A DNA stretch of 64,000 nt from the NCBI GenBank assembly GCA_032622095.1, contig CP136066.1, positions 174,717,164 to 174,781,163 of the forward strand. Direction: 5' to 3'. The notes beneath the pieces are model-generated. The model saw only the letters and a list, made by a program, of their open reading frames with translations, did no database searches and was not told where the DNA came from. Each line of letters opens with the position of its first letter. Within the stretch, counting starts at the first letter, position 1. A program made the position numbers and the translations under genes. This DNA comes from Siphonodentalium dalli. Taxonomy: Eukaryota > Mollusca > Scaphopoda > Gadilida > Siphonodentaliidae. Below, piece by piece: positions 11,586-23,454 of this stretch.

Positions 11586-12387
11586 TATGACAATAACCTG
11601 TAATTTTAACAATGAAATATAATCATAATAATTATATAAAAGTGAAAGCTCAGGTCAAATACGAATTTTACGATGTGTACACACAAATGAACAGTTATCC
11701 TAATCCACTATCCTCTAACCATTTATTGTTCCTATCTCCCCGTGTCTTCGATCACTAGCGTTTTGCGATATCATCGCGTACTATTACATATTCGTACTCA
11801 CTCACACAAATAACAGAACAAATTATGACAGTGAATTCACATAAATCTAACGCATTTCAACTTCCACTAATATTGTTAAGGTATGTCATAAATCGAGAAG
11901 ATGTTTAAACCCATCATTTTGCATCTTACACGGCATTTAAATTTTGTGTAGGCCTGACGTATACTAGTAGGTGCACTATAAATAGCCATGACACACGCAC
12001 GGAAGTACAGTGTAAGACATATTTATAGACATAAGTTCGTCAACGAATCAATGGAAACACGAATGACGTGGATATTAATTGCCAGAATAAGACCATGGTA
12101 CTATACGCATTTTTTTTACAAAAACAAATGTAGTAGTCAAGTCAACTACGGAACCTGATATCTATATACATGTACACAGGACCTGTGGAATGGCTGACTG
12201 GAAGAACAGGCTGCTCACACGGTTAGTACGGTATACAGTTATATACGGAACGAATAAGTTAGTTGTTGACTATAGCTAAAATCACATCAATTGTCAATGG
12301 ACCACAACCATTGTCGTACACTGTGGTCTGTTGAGGGTGTGGGGGGTGTGTGGTGGTGACACCACGTACACATGTATGAGGTCAGCA
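11586..12387. other. no recognisable content
   Basis: AT-rich; no open frame, array or inverted repeat that I can support. Confidence 0.5.
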
Positions 12388-12510
12388 GGTTACAATCAAC
12401 TAATTATTTCCCATAGGCGACAGTGTTATAAGGGTTATAAGTTGTCAAAAAAGAAATGGTGCCTTACCATACTTATTCCTGGAAATAAATTGGCATTTCC
12501 ACACTACATG
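12388..12510 (+). repeat. direct repeat, left copy
   Basis: GGTTACAATCAACTAATTAT through TTATTCCTGGAAATAAATTG is repeated in order at 13217-13405 (with an extra insertion there). The pair brackets the piggyBac-type MITE at 12697-13089 together with unrelated sequence, so it is an older local duplication rather than a target-site duplication. A C-run lies just downstream at 12542-12555. Confidence 0.6.
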
Positions 12511-12696
12511 GAAGGAAATGACAAATTTGTGACTTGAATTACCCCCCCCCCCCCGTCGCTTTTACGGACTCGAAACTGGGGTTCGCTGCGTCCGAAGAAT
12601 TTCCCGGTCCACTCCCAATATAACAAATGGAGAATAGTCGGATCTCTAAAAACGACGAGAGGTGGCTGGGCTCGATTTTCCACTGTTCTGCATTAA

Positions 12697-13089
12697 CCCT
12701 TTACCCAACAAACCGGCCAAAATCGCCCAAATAAAGCTGCAACAGCCTAAATTATCTTGGGTCTGTCTCAATAAAACCATACAAATATGGATATCATTGG
12801 AACTGGCGCATTGACCACATTGTGATGGTTACAGTTATGCCCTGTGCCAATGCATTCTCTTATATATGCGAGTCGACCATAGGTCGCCTCGCATATATAA
12901 GAGAATGCATTGGCCTAAATTTTTTTTTATTTTTTAACACTTTTTACCATTTGTTCTTACATTCTTTAACAATTTTATAATTTGTAATGTGTTAAGCCAA
13001 TGTATTCTCTTATATATGCGAGGCGACCTATGGTCGACTCGCATATATAAGAGAATGCATTGGCACAGGCCGTTCTGTTGGGTAAAGGG
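12697..13089 (+). mobile_element. piggyBac-type double-palindrome MITE, copy A
   Basis: 393 bp between TTAA at 12693-12696 and 13090-13093. Termini CCCTTTACCCAACA and TGTTGGGTAAAGGG are exact inverses. Inside lie two 69-bp near-perfect palindromes, 12846-12914 and 12996-13064, which are themselves reverse complements of each other (only one asymmetric base pair near the centre, GAGTCGACC versus GGTCGCCTC). A second copy of exactly the same length is at 22870-23262 and a reversed 392-bp copy at 58712-59103. No coding capacity. Confidence 0.9.
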
Positions 13090-13216
13090 TTAAAGGTGCA
13101 CTCTTTGGGTCCCTAATTTTGTTCACTCTTTGATTTGATTTGATTGGTGGCCAAAACCTGCACCCATTTGCCATACAAGCCGATGATACCACAAAACACG
13201 ATTTGTGCCTATATAT

Positions 13217-13405
13217 AGGTTACAATGAACTAAGTATTTCCCATAGGCGACAGTGTTAGGGTTAAGCCTACCCACGATTCATTACGGTACTGAGCCAAAC
13301 TTTAAATATTTTTGCGTTTAGAACTCCACGTCGGACATAAGTTGTCGAAAAACAAATGGTTCCTTACCATACTTATTCCTGGAAATAAATTGGCATTTTC
13401 ACAAC
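13217..13405 (+). repeat. direct repeat, right copy
   Basis: Second copy of the 12388-12510 sequence, interrupted by about 60 bases containing GATTCATTACGGTACTGAGC. Shared ends are GGTTACAAT and AAATAAATTGGCATTT. Confidence 0.6.
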
Positions 13406-14741
13406 TACCCCATTTTGTGCACAAAATTTCAGTATAGAAAAATACCCCCACCCTACCAAATTTGGCGACCAACGTAGACGCTTGACGAACAATCCCACAT
13501 AAATGGCCGAGGAATTAACATAGCCTACGAATTTCTTTTTTCTTTCACATTAAACAACCGAATATATTATACACCATTCATCTGCCGGTATTTTTGTTTT
13601 ATGCTGGCTCGAGTTTCCCTACACAAATGCCAAGGGGCATAATTTCAATTATTTAGGTGCTTACAAGAAAACCATAGTCAGAAATGGTAACGCCACCAAG
13701 ATAATATTATTAGCCATAAATATAAATCATACTCAAACATCGAACACAATTAACGCGGTCATAATAGTTACACACTGCAACTATAAGACATCCAGCGAAT
13801 ACACACCGCACGAAAACCCGAAATGTGTTGTCCTGCGAGATATCGCATCGCTATAGCTCAATTTGACACGGCCAGATTAGCCTTCCTACAATATCCTAAA
13901 ACAATAAAGCTTCTCAAATCATCGGTGTAGTCAGTAGAACTTTCACGAACTTGGACATTCCAACTACAGCTTTTACCGGACTCGGGGTAGCAGTACAACT
14001 TTAACGCGTCCCAAAATAACCGGAAAAAACAATTATCTATTTATAAAATCCCCATGGGACCACAGATTTCTAAAATTTGTAGAACAGTATACACCAGTGG
14101 CGTTAATAACCAGCATGCATAACCACATATCGACGGCTTAGGAGGGGGACAGCGCTTAATCAAATATTTTTCAATTAATTTTTTCAAGACGGGTCATAAA
14201 ACATGCTTTTTTCCAACTTTGTAGCTCTCAAAACGACACAAGTAACCATATTCTTGTTTAACGTACATGCACATACTTATTTGGGGAGGTATGTGAACAC
14301 ATACCTGCACGCGTGAACTCTCGAAAAAGTTCTCTCTCAGTCTTTCTTAAAAATATTTCATACGTATATATATATAATATAAAGTATCTATACATTATAT
14401 CGATACGATATATTTTCGGCGATTTATGGCACGAAGTGCCGAGATGACAATTTTCTCCTAATTTATTTCCAATTTGGTTAACCTGGTGGTCAGGTCTATA
14501 ACTTGATTGTTTGTGGTCGGTATGGCGACGAAGGGATCAACACTTTCGGCACACGGCATGTCTCAGGAACCAAGATTTATCAACGCGATATGACAATAAC
14601 GAATATTTCCTCTAAATGAATCCATTTTTAAAGGACACTATACTTGATTATTATAGATCTTAGTAACATGGGCTGGCATGTTGGCAATATGGTAAATTCC
14701 CTCACGTTATAGAGGTTGGCCAACCAAATCCTAGATTTAAG
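13406..14741. other. no gene recognised upstream of LRR cluster
   Basis: No open frame with protein-like composition. It should contain the promoter of the first LRR gene if the exon at 14742 is its start, but I see no TATA box at the expected spacing. A TATATATATAATATAAAG low-complexity stretch lies at 14364-14385. Confidence 0.4.
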
Positions 14742-14797
14742 ATGGATGCTAAGATGGTGGCCGAAATATACAGACAATTTCTCGTAAAATTGATACG
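14742..14797 (+). CDS. candidate first exon of LRR gene A
   Basis: An ATG at 14742 opens 18 codons (MDAKMVAEIYRQFLVKLI) plus two bases, ending at a 5' splice site GTAACG at 14798. The exon ends in phase 2, exactly the phase needed to join the 3' splice site at 15144. The encoded peptide is amphipathic and would precede a basic segment of the main exon. The intron would be 346 bp. The donor is only moderately good and no homologous first exon was found before the other two LRR genes, so this is an inference from phase and position. Confidence 0.35.
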
Positions 14798-15143
14798 GTA
14801 ACGTATTAGCGCCAATTAACGTTATTTAATATGTTTAGTTAAACTGTTAACAGTTTACTAATGTTTTGTCATATTAAATTACGATGACGCAAATACGTAC
14901 CGTATATTAATTAGTGTTCATGTCATAGTAACGTAGTAAATGTTAACACTTGTATTAAAAGAACGAAATTTGGAGCTGAAAATAATACGAGACGACGAGA
15001 TTTTGTATTTGTAGTTGTACATGTTGCATTCTCCCCATGTGATTTTGAAAAAAATAAATATTGAATAGGACTAAGTCACATCTCACAATATGGCGCCATC
15101 TATATCTTTCATTCTACAAATTTTGTCATAATTCACTCCACAG

Positions 15144-15969
15144 AGCTAAAGATACTGCCATCCGTATCCAAATGAGAGTTGGTATCCACATCGAAAATAG
15201 GATCAAGTTGAATAATTGTCTTATAACCAACATCAGAGATGAAACGTTCGCCTTCATAACAGAGAAACACAAGGCACCAGAAAGCGTCGAAACAATTCTA
15301 CTAGACAGTTGCGAAGTCACGTCAATTCCTATTTCTTTACGATATTTCCAGAATCTGGTTTCATTAAGGATAACCAATAGCAAACTGAACAGTATACCTG
15401 CATGTGTGTTCGTCCTAGGAAGTTTACGTGAACTCAATTTAACAAACAACTATATCCGGAAGCTACCACAGTTACTAGGGTATGTGAAATGTCTCGAAAG
15501 ATTGGAACTCGATCACAATTTCATCGAAATGTTACCTACCTCATTGATACGCCTTCAGCACATAAAACTAATATCAGTCAAAGAGAACCCAATGGAATCT
15601 CCACCTGCTGCCATATGTGATTTAGGCACTGATGCTATTTTAGAGTGTTTGATATCGAGGGGTAATCGATGCGATTTATGGAAAGGTTGGGAGATTGGAG
15701 GAAGTGTCGAACAAAGCCACATCAGTACTTTAGTCGAGATGTGTGTGGATATTATCGTGGACACTGGTGTCGATTATGTAAACGGCCCGTGGCCTCCGGC
15801 CATGAAAGAATATCTATCTCAAAGCGAAGCTGAGATAAATAGAACTATCATTCTATCGAAATGTTCAAAATGCAAGAAGTATTTTTCAAACCGGAACTGT
15901 TTTATAAACCATGACTGCTCTACAAGCCATATGCTGAAAGAGAAAGGCGAGCGGATGGGACATACCTAA
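15144..15969 (+). CDS. LRR-BC/Cul2-box-C2HC protein, gene A
   Basis: Predicted substrate receptor of a Cullin-2 ubiquitin ligase. Numbering the open frame from 15061, residues about 74-188 form five leucine-rich repeats of 23 residues. The last is capped by ENPMESPPAAIC, a motif shared by all four modules in the cluster. Residues 223-232 (TLVEMCVDII) match the Elongin-C BC-box T/S-L-x3-C-x3-hydrophobic exactly. Residues 244-252 (WPPAMKEYL) fit the Cul2-box. C268, C271, H284 and C286 form C-x2-C-x12-H-x-C. The exon starts after TCACTCCACAG, phase 2; the first internal ATG is at 15172, which would give 265 residues if unspliced. The paralogue at 17840 has 30-40% visible identity. Human LRR1 and LRRC58 share the order LRR, BC-box-like, cysteine motif; assignment to ubiquitin ligation is inferred. 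Confidence 0.8.
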
Positions 15970-16036
15970 GTGGTGGCACTTGTGTCGGTGTCTCAATCCC
16001 AATTATTGTCTGTATACACAAACACATATGCATGGC

Positions 16037-16042
16037 AATAAA
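16037..16042 (+). promoter_or_regulatory. poly(A) signal of gene A
   Basis: AATAAA lies 68 bases after the stop codon of the LRR gene at 15144-15969, a natural position for its polyadenylation signal. The canonical hexamer is common in AT-rich DNA, so this rests on position. Confidence 0.5.
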
Positions 16043-16154
16043 ATATGTTTAAAATAAATGTAGCAGTCAAATTGTATGTTATACCTCGACATACAGAAAA
16101 AAGTTTGCAAATATAGATTTTGTCCCAAGTTTCCTTCGACGTAAACCAGGTAGT

Positions 16155-16207
16155 GAAACCGGTACGCATAGTAAACCGGTACGCATAGTAAACCGGTACG
16201 CATAGTA
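16155..16207. repeat. 17-bp tandem repeat, three copies
   Basis: AAACCGGTACGCATAGT occurs three times head to tail, identical apart from the first base context. Recent array, since the copies show no divergence. Confidence 0.8.
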
Positions 16208-16258
16208 CTGGATAACACCAGAGCACGCGGTTGCTTACTCTTCTATAGCGGACTTTAA

Positions 16259-16697
16259 AGGTACTCAATCCGATCAGAGGGTCTCCATATCATCACATTC
16301 CAACAACAACAACAACATTTTTTGAAATGCAGCTTCAGTTATCAGAATCTAATAATTGCCCAAAAATAATGAAAAGCACAATCAACTATAGTATAAAATT
16401 GCACAAAACCTGTTATTTATCAACGTTTTGTTCAACGAAATTTGCCGGTTTGTCAATTATCTGACACAAAAAGCCACCTGAGTTTAGAGTTATCCACCTT
16501 TACCCGCAATTTGGTCAATGCAATTCTTCTCGTTGACTGTCTATTGGGCCACTTGAAATTAAAATAATAGATTTCAAACATCGATATCTGATCACTCTGA
16601 GCTGTGACGGGTGGGTTCCTCGACTCGAATCGAATATCTTTTACAACCGAAGCCAAGGAAATAGTAATTTGCGAGCGTTAATTCGGATTGAGTACCT
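16259..16697. mobile_element. TTAA-flanked MITE, GGTACTCAATCC family, copy 1
   Basis: TTAA on both sides (16255-16258, 16698-16701) with termini AGGTACTCAATCCGA and TCGGATTGAGTACCT (left bases AGGTACTCAATCCGA are the exact inverse). The 439-bp body includes an (AAC)n tract at 16302-16318 and a GGTTCCTCGACTCGAATCGA block. Copies at 27712-28137 and 32837-33291. Copies 1 and 2 lie just downstream of LRR genes A and C/D. Non-coding. Confidence 0.75.
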
Positions 16698-16701
16698 TTA
16701 A

Positions 16702-17610
16702 GCGTAAATCACCCGTTCTTCTAATATAACAAATATATGTGATAAACTGTCACAATTGTGACGGTCAATCGGTTTATTCCCCCAAAAGACACGGTATTTG
16801 TTCTGAAAATCACACGAGTTGTCTGTTGAAAGCGGTAATTGGATGCGAAAAAGATAACTTATCACAATGTTTACATAATTTCAAAATAACACGAACTCAT
16901 TTGACCCTCGCGAAGTGACCGTCGTGCATGCGGTAAACGCGAACAAAATGTGTGCTTACTCTTAATTGCACGGCGTCTTCTGTTATATTATAGTACACCA
17001 TTTCACTCTTTCTGAACAATATGGCATTCTGTGTTGATTGTTATGAAGAAGTCGATTACATTTGACGAGAATTCCCAGTTTCCCACCACTGAATCTGGGC
17101 GTAAATCCCGAGTTAGAAAGGTATAGACAGGATGCTTTAACGTACATCAGTATATATCACAATGGAGTTCACTGGCTGCTTTTTCGTCGAAGAAAACTTG
17201 GACTAAAGCATACGGCTATCACGTTTGTAGATGGATTTGCTTTTTGTTGTTCTCAGCATTTAAAAATCGCAGTCAATTGGTCATTTGTGGACATTTGAAA
17301 GATTCGATTTTTATAGTAATTTGGGTAGTGTTTATAGTCCTATTCGCTTTTTTGTTATTGTTTTCAGCAGATGTTAACAACATATTAAAAAGCCTAAACT
17401 AAAACGAAGTTGAACCATTACGAGAATCATTAGACCATGCAGAAAAGCAAAATTGTGACACACAAACGCAGGTCTTACAACAAAGAATGGTTTCGTAGAA
17501 CCACCCCTTGCTGTTTGTATAATGTAAAGCAGAAACATGCATTCTCTCGAGAATATATACATATTGAGATATCCCCCAAATTAAATGAAAGTTGAAAATC
17601 GATCCCTATT
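16702..17610. other. no gene recognised; first exon of gene B expected here
   Basis: The 3' splice site of LRR gene B at 17839 implies an upstream exon in or before this stretch. A minimal candidate is ATGCG followed by GTAAAC at 16928-16938, which has the right phase but only two codons' worth of sequence, so I do not call it. Other ATGs do not end at a phase-2 donor. Confidence 0.35.
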
Positions 17611-17685
17611 TACGCCCTTGTCGGGATTAGAACCCGGCGCACCATGGTAGTATCGGCGAACTAAACACCTCGGCTATGGGGATAT
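17611..17685 (-). repeat. tRNA-like sequence, probably SINE or pseudogene
   Basis: Read on the - strand it has an A-box-like TAGCCGAGGTG and, about 40 bases on, a T-arm-like CGGGTTCTAATCCCG with a four-pair stem and seven-base loop. The D-arm and anticodon stem pair poorly and the acceptor halves do not pair at the right distance, so it is not a working tRNA gene. A decayed tRNA-derived SINE head is the likelier reading. Confidence 0.4.
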
Positions 17686-17839
17686 CCTTAACATGAAATA
17701 TACTTTCACCGAGAGTTGAGCTGCGTATTAGTCTTAACATTGGTTCGAATGTTGACACAGAACGGATCTGCCGTTATTAGCAGAGCACAATGCACTTCCT
17801 TCCTCCTTCCTCAAAACTGTCATATGTATACAATTACAG

Positions 17840-18677
17840 GCTGAGGGATGTTTTATCGAGGTTCCTTAAATTGTTCGGGGTCGACAGGAATGCACGCCGA
17901 CTGACACTCGATGGGTCGGAAATAGTGATATCACACGGAAATATGGATTTAAGAAAGACAGCTGTGTATGAAAATTCTTTATCGATAATCATCACAAAAC
18001 TCTGCGAGCCGTTGGATGTTAGAGTGATTCGGATTTACAAATCGGAAATTATTGCCGTCCCAGAATGCATCCAGCGGACAAGATTCTTAATGGAGTTAAG
18101 CATCACTAACAGCAACTTGGTTACTATCCCGTCATGCATCTTTCGTCTACATCGGCTCAAGATTCTGAATTTGGAGAATAATTTCATAAAACGGATTCCC
18201 CATTTAATTGGATATTGTCGTAGTTTAGAAGAGTTAAAATTCGGTTCTAATTATATCGAGTTTCTACCAACCAGTCTTTTGCTTCTACAACGAATACGGG
18301 AGGTTAATCTTGTTGGAAATCCCATGCAATCGCCACCGTCTTCTGTGTGCCAAATTGGTATTGCCGCCATATTGGATTATATCAGAAAAAGATCAGGACG
18401 CTGTAACTTGTGGGACGACGAAAAGATGAGCACTGTATTGAGTGGTGTTTCTAGCGTTAAATCATTAACGCAAATATGCATTGACATAATTGTCGACAGT
18501 GAGATGGAATATTTGGACACACCATGGCCAGTTTCTATGAAGGATTGTATTTACGAGCGAGATATAGAAAAGAACAAGCCTATTCGCCTTGCTAAATGTT
18601 CCAAATGTATGAGGCATTTCTCGAATTCGAGGCTTTTCGAACATCATGATTGTCGCGTATTTCCACGCACTGACTGA
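17840..18677 (+). CDS. LRR-BC/Cul2-box-C2HC protein, gene B
   Basis: Paralogue of gene A with the same order of parts. Numbering from the in-frame ATG at 17790: about five 23-residue LRRs at residues 74-190, capped by GNPMQSPPSSVC; BC-box SLTQICIDII at 225-234 matches the consensus exactly; Cul2-box WPVSMKDCI at 246-254; cysteine motif C270, C273, H286, C288 (C-x2-C-x12-H-x-C). A strong 3' splice site (TATACAATTACAG) ends at 17839 in the same phase as in genes A and C/D, so I start the exon at 17840. The ATG at 17790 lies inside the polypyrimidine region and would give 295 residues if the site were unused. Predicted cytosolic or nuclear Cullin-2 adaptor; substrate unknown. No disabling change seen. 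Confidence 0.8.
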
Positions 18678-20104
18678 CATATATATTGTGTGCGAATAAT
18701 TTCTGATAATTCCCTAACTGATTTTCCTCATACTTGGTTAAATGATCCTGTAATTTGTTGTGGTATTGTGGGTCCTGCAGAAATTTTATGATGCTGGTGG
18801 GGAAAAAAAATGGTTTTGTTAAGAAATAGTAACGTTATTTTCCTCGAATTTGCATTTTCATGGCCTTTGCATGACTAATCCGAACGAATGGACGAAAAGC
18901 CCTTATGTGTATATTAAAACATTCAATAATATATCAACTGTAAACATGTTGTAATATAATTACTGTCACAGTGTTGTCTGTTGCAAAACAATTGTAATCA
19001 CGATGCTTATTACTCTCGTATATGTTGCTAACACAAGCAGCCCCCACAACTGTCGGAAGATTCTATCCTAAGAACACCATTGTTTGGAAATTTTCAATGC
19101 AACAGTTGGCCATTTCGCGGTGGGTTAATATTCCACGTATGGTCTAAAATGACATATTTTACACTAAATATGGGGTTTTTTTAGGTCTGAAATTACCAGC
19201 TGTTGATTCAGACATGTATGTTGTTTCCAACCGTTGAAACGCTTGATTAAAGTTAGGGTGAGATACAATTTTGTTTAGAACTATAATCTGATCGTTTAAG
19301 CATTGGACCTAGAACACATTGCTAATAAGGTGTTTTGGTGTAATTTTGTCGAGCAGAATATGGGGAACAACATATCGAAATCCACTAAAATCCGCTTTGG
19401 GGAAAAATTTCTAGAGCTCTTTGAAAAAGTTTGTTTTATGTCTAATTTGCCGTTCCTTGTGGAATATACACTTGAATGGCATTTCAATTTAAGTTATTAA
19501 GATGGCAGAAACATGCAACATAAAAAAAATATTATTCTTATCATGACAAACATATGTCATTTCGTGTACAATTCGATGTCACCATATCGTTACATTTTAA
19601 AGAAAAAATTGGTTTAGATTGCAATTTGTGCCAACATATACAATTTTAAATCAATGTCTGACAATTGTGAGCCAAATCACGAGGATTTGGCCCTTTAGTG
19701 TCCCTCAAATTCGAAATAGATGCACTATATTATCCGGAATTAGCACACCAGTATACTGAATACTAATTAGATGTCAGATGTGAACCACTAATCCCCATTT
19801 TAGCCGCAATGAAGCCATCACTTCCCAAAATAGGGTTACAATGGCTAGTAAATGTGGGCAATATTCGGTAAAGTTCACCATATTTGTTTCCATATAGACA
19901 AAAACTATTGACGTAATTGGTCAGTTGCACCACCGTAAGTTATGTCCAATTCTAATCCGATAATAAAGAGCTATATACCGAGAATTTCTCCATTCGGTGT
20001 CCCAAAATGGTAGTGGAAAAGTCGATTGAAACTCAAAATTTCTATTTTTGTCATTGATTTGTAAATAAATCTTCTCATATCGACTATCAGTTTTTCTATA
20101 TACC
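18678..20104. other. no gene recognised
   Basis: AT-rich. A block near 19255-19330 (GTTGGACCTAGAACA-like) is shared with 37215-37260, so part is interspersed repeat. The open frames at 19296-19500 on both strands overlap and have no recognisable domain. Confidence 0.4.
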
Positions 20105-21735
20105 ACCAGATGAGTGTCCAAAGCAACAAAACTAGTATCCAAATACATCAAATGAGTGTAAACCACTTAACGAGTGTCCCAAACCATCTAAGAAGCGTAA
20201 AACCACGCAACAGGTGTCTCAAACCACATTGTTAATAGTATACTAAATTAACCGGTGAGTGTCCCAGGCTATAGAACGGGCGTCCCAAATCAGCCAACTA
20301 GACAGTGTCCCAAGCCACACAATAAGTAACACAATCCATCCAAATAGTGTCCCAAACCACACAAATAGTGTCCAAACTAGCCGAATGAGTGTTCCAACCC
20401 ACCCAACGATTGCCATATATGTCACCCATCGAGTGTTCCAAATCATGTGCGTGTTGTCCCAAACCACACGAATGTCTCAACCCACCAATTGAGTACCGCA
20501 AACCATCCAATGGGTGTCCCAAACGAACACATGTGTGTCCACAATCATAAAATGAGTGTCACAAGTCACACGAAGATTTTCGCAAACCACCAGGAGTGTC
20601 TAAAACGTCAAACTAGTGTCTCAAACCACTCCCTGGGTGTCCCACACCTCTAATGAGTGTCCCAAACTAATGTACAAAGTCATGTATCCATATACTATAT
20701 AAAACCATCCAGCAAGTATACATGTACCATGGTTTTGTCAACTCATTGGATGGTTTTGTAAACTTTTGATCGTCTGAAATACTCGATGGAGGGTTTTGCA
20801 CACTATTGTGAGTGTATTTGAGATGACAGTTGGTAGGTGTTTTGTGACACCAGTTGGTGGATTGCTACTGATTGGATGGTCTGTGATGCTAGTTTAATGG
20901 TTTAGATCACCCGCTGAGTGATTTGTGACTCCAGTCGGATGGTTTGGGACACCAATTGGGTAGTTTTGGCACACTAGTTATGTGGTTTGGGACACTCGCT
21001 ATAGTTTTGAGACACTGGTTTGGTGTATTGGGACACTGAATGGCCGATTGGGTCACTGGTTGGTTCGTTTGGGACACTATAGTTGAATGGATTGAGACTA
21101 GAGTTGCATGCTGTATGACATATGGCAGTCGCCACTAGTGTGTCATGAGGTACATATTGGATATCTATATATCTGACACGCTTTGTGTGATTTCGGACAC
21201 CCATGGATGGAATGGTACACTCATTGTATGGTTTGGGCACTCTTGACTGGCTTGACACACTCGTTTGGGTGCTCGTTGTATGTTTTGGGACACTCTTGTG
21301 ATGGTTAGGGACACTCATTGGATAGTTTGGAACACCTGTTGGGTGGTTTGGGATACACCCCGTGTGGTTTGAAACACAATTGCATAGTCTGGGTCACTAC
21401 CGGTGTGGTTTGGAACATTCGTTATAAGGATTGGGACACTAATAAGGTGGATTGAGATAATCATTTGATGGTTTGGGACTCATTGGGTGGCTTGTGAAAC
21501 CAGTTGCGTATGGTTTTGGGCACTACCTCAGTCTGCCTGTGTGGTGTTTGAAACTCATCGGGTGGATTGGGACACCCTATCGGTGGTTTGGGACAATGTT
21601 TATATTTGGGGTGCACGTCGTATGAGTTAGGGTACTCACATGTTTGTTTTGGATACTAGGTGTGTGCTTAATAACTCTGTATATGTTTGGAGCACTCGTT
21701 ATGTGGTTTGGCACACTCATTTGATGTATTATGAA
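20105..21735. repeat. 1.6-kb foldback array of ~20-bp GTGTCCCAAACC units
   Basis: From 20105 to about 20680 diverged units of about 20 bp read GAGTGTCCCAAACCA plus five to seven variable bases. From about 20735 to 21735 the same unit runs in the opposite direction (TGGTTTGGGACACTC). The two halves face each other across about 55 bp. Units differ at many positions, so pairing is imperfect. Several open frames of 60-114 codons inside are by-products of the repeat and are not genes. Confidence 0.85.
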
Positions 21736-22349
21736 CTAGCTTGTGGCTTTGGGATCTCGAATGGTGGCATATATCATTATTTATTAGCTATATATTTTTC
21801 GATATATGAAGATTTAGCAAACAAAATATAAAAAAAACACTTCCGTCATTTTGAACACTTTTGAGACACCGAATTGTCAAATCCTAGAGATATTACTTAC
21901 TATTATCGGATTAGGATTGGACATCATGTATGTCGGCGAAACTAGCCATTTACGCATACATGGAAACGATCTGGTAAATTTAGCGTTACATGCTCATTTT
22001 ACTACTTCAGGTTGCTATTTTGTCCGCCATTTTATATTTACAGTCAAATTATGCATACAATGGCAGGCATATACCATGGAAACAAGAATAATGTAGTTTG
22101 TCGCAGGTTTCTGTCACATAAATAATTTTGGGGGACATTGAAGCGAGTGGTAGTACACCCCCGGAACTGACGGACACCTTTGCCGCCATATTGTCTGGTA
22201 CATACCCAGCTATATACATGTTAGCTCATCATAGTTTGAGCAGACATCCTTACGAACAAAAAAACACATACACATGTACTGGTTATTGTCTCACCAATTA
22301 TCTTCATAATTTGCGCCCTTTAATGGCGGAAAGTGTGTAATAAACATAA
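21736..22349. other. no gene recognised
   Basis: Two open frames (21851-22096, 22128-22340) begin with poor context and show no domain. I see no array or inverted repeat. Confidence 0.4.
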
Positions 22350-22450
22350 TAATCAATTGGTTTCGATGATTATGGGATTATGACGTGGGTTTTACCAACC
22401 CCCCTCCTCCTCGTGAATTATTTCACGTAATCATCGAAACCAATTGATTA
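22350..22450. repeat. hairpin, 23-bp arms
   Basis: AATCAATTGGTTTCGATGAT plus TA at the left and its exact inverse at the right enclose about 55 bases that contain a CACGTG-like and GTGAAATAATTTCAC-like secondary pairing. Probably a small TIR element or its remnant. Confidence 0.6.
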
Positions 22451-22865
22451 CTCTCTATATCACAAATGTTACATCCAAATAGTCAGAAACAGCTTCACTG
22501 TTATCAACGAATTAATCGCAGCATGTTATATACCGCAATCATTATCATAATGTTTATGCCCTTTAAATCATCCCGAAAAACCTTGAAAGTAATAAATATT
22601 TACATATTTGTATATATAGTTCAACCGTTAAAATGTTTTATTTGAAATGTTGCATTCGATTTGGTTTGATTTTAATACATTGCGACATTCTTCCAATGGG
22701 GATAGTGTTTGAATGCTAACTGATTGGTCTTATTCAATGAAACAAGTCCAACATTTGTCAATTGAACAAAAAATTCAAGAACATTTAAAAAAACGGTTCT
22801 TTTAAAGAGCGTTATTTTTTTCTCGAATAAATCTATATCGACTAAATAATGGAAAAACTGAGAGC
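22451..22865. other. no recognisable content
   Basis: AT-rich spacer without open frame or structure. Confidence 0.5.
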
Positions 22866-22869
22866 ATTA

Positions 22870-23262
22870 ACCCTTTACCCAACAAACCGGCCATAACCGG
22901 CCAAATAAAGCTTCAACAGCCTAAAATATCTTCGGTCTGTCTCAATAGAACCATACACATATGGATATCATTGGAACCGGCTCCTTGACCACATTGTGAT
23001 GGTTACAGTTATGCCCTGTGCCAATGCATTCTCTTATATATGCGAGTCGACCATAGGTCGCCTCGCATATATAAGAGAATGCATTGGCCTAAAAAAATTC
23101 TTTTTTTAACACTTTTTACCATTTTTTCTTACATTCTTTAACAATTTTATAATTTGTAATGTGTTAAGCCAATGCATTCTCTTATATATGCGAGGCGACC
23201 TATGGTCGACTCGCATATATAAGAGAATGCATTGGCACAGGGCCGTTATGTTGGGTAAAGGG
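22870..23262 (+). mobile_element. piggyBac-type double-palindrome MITE, copy B
   Basis: Same family, orientation and exact length (393 bp) as the copy at 12697-13089, flanked by TTAA at 22866-22869 and 23263-23266. Palindromes occupy about 23021-23089 and 23166-23234. The two full-length copies differ at only a few percent of positions, which argues for relatively recent spread. Confidence 0.9.
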
Positions 23263-23454
23263 TTAAAGAGCATTTTTTTTTCTTCGAAGAGGTGATTTTA
23301 AAGATAGACCACCAATCTCCCACAATAGGTGCATTGACTTATATACGGCTAAAGTTGACATTTTTTCAGAGTTCTCCGTTATTTCGTTGAAAATACGTTA
23401 CCATAGTATATTGGCATTGGTTTATCACCCTTCCGATACTGTGTCCATTATTAA

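Noticed and set aside
15126-15449. 107-codon - strand frame opposite LRR gene A
   Set aside because: Shadow of the LRR coding strand with no domain.
17611-17685. Functional tRNA gene on the - strand
   Set aside because: T-arm and A-box are recognisable, but acceptor and anticodon stems do not pair.
20243-21318. Several open frames of 68-114 codons on both strands
   Set aside because: They come from the foldback array of GTGTCCCAAACC units.
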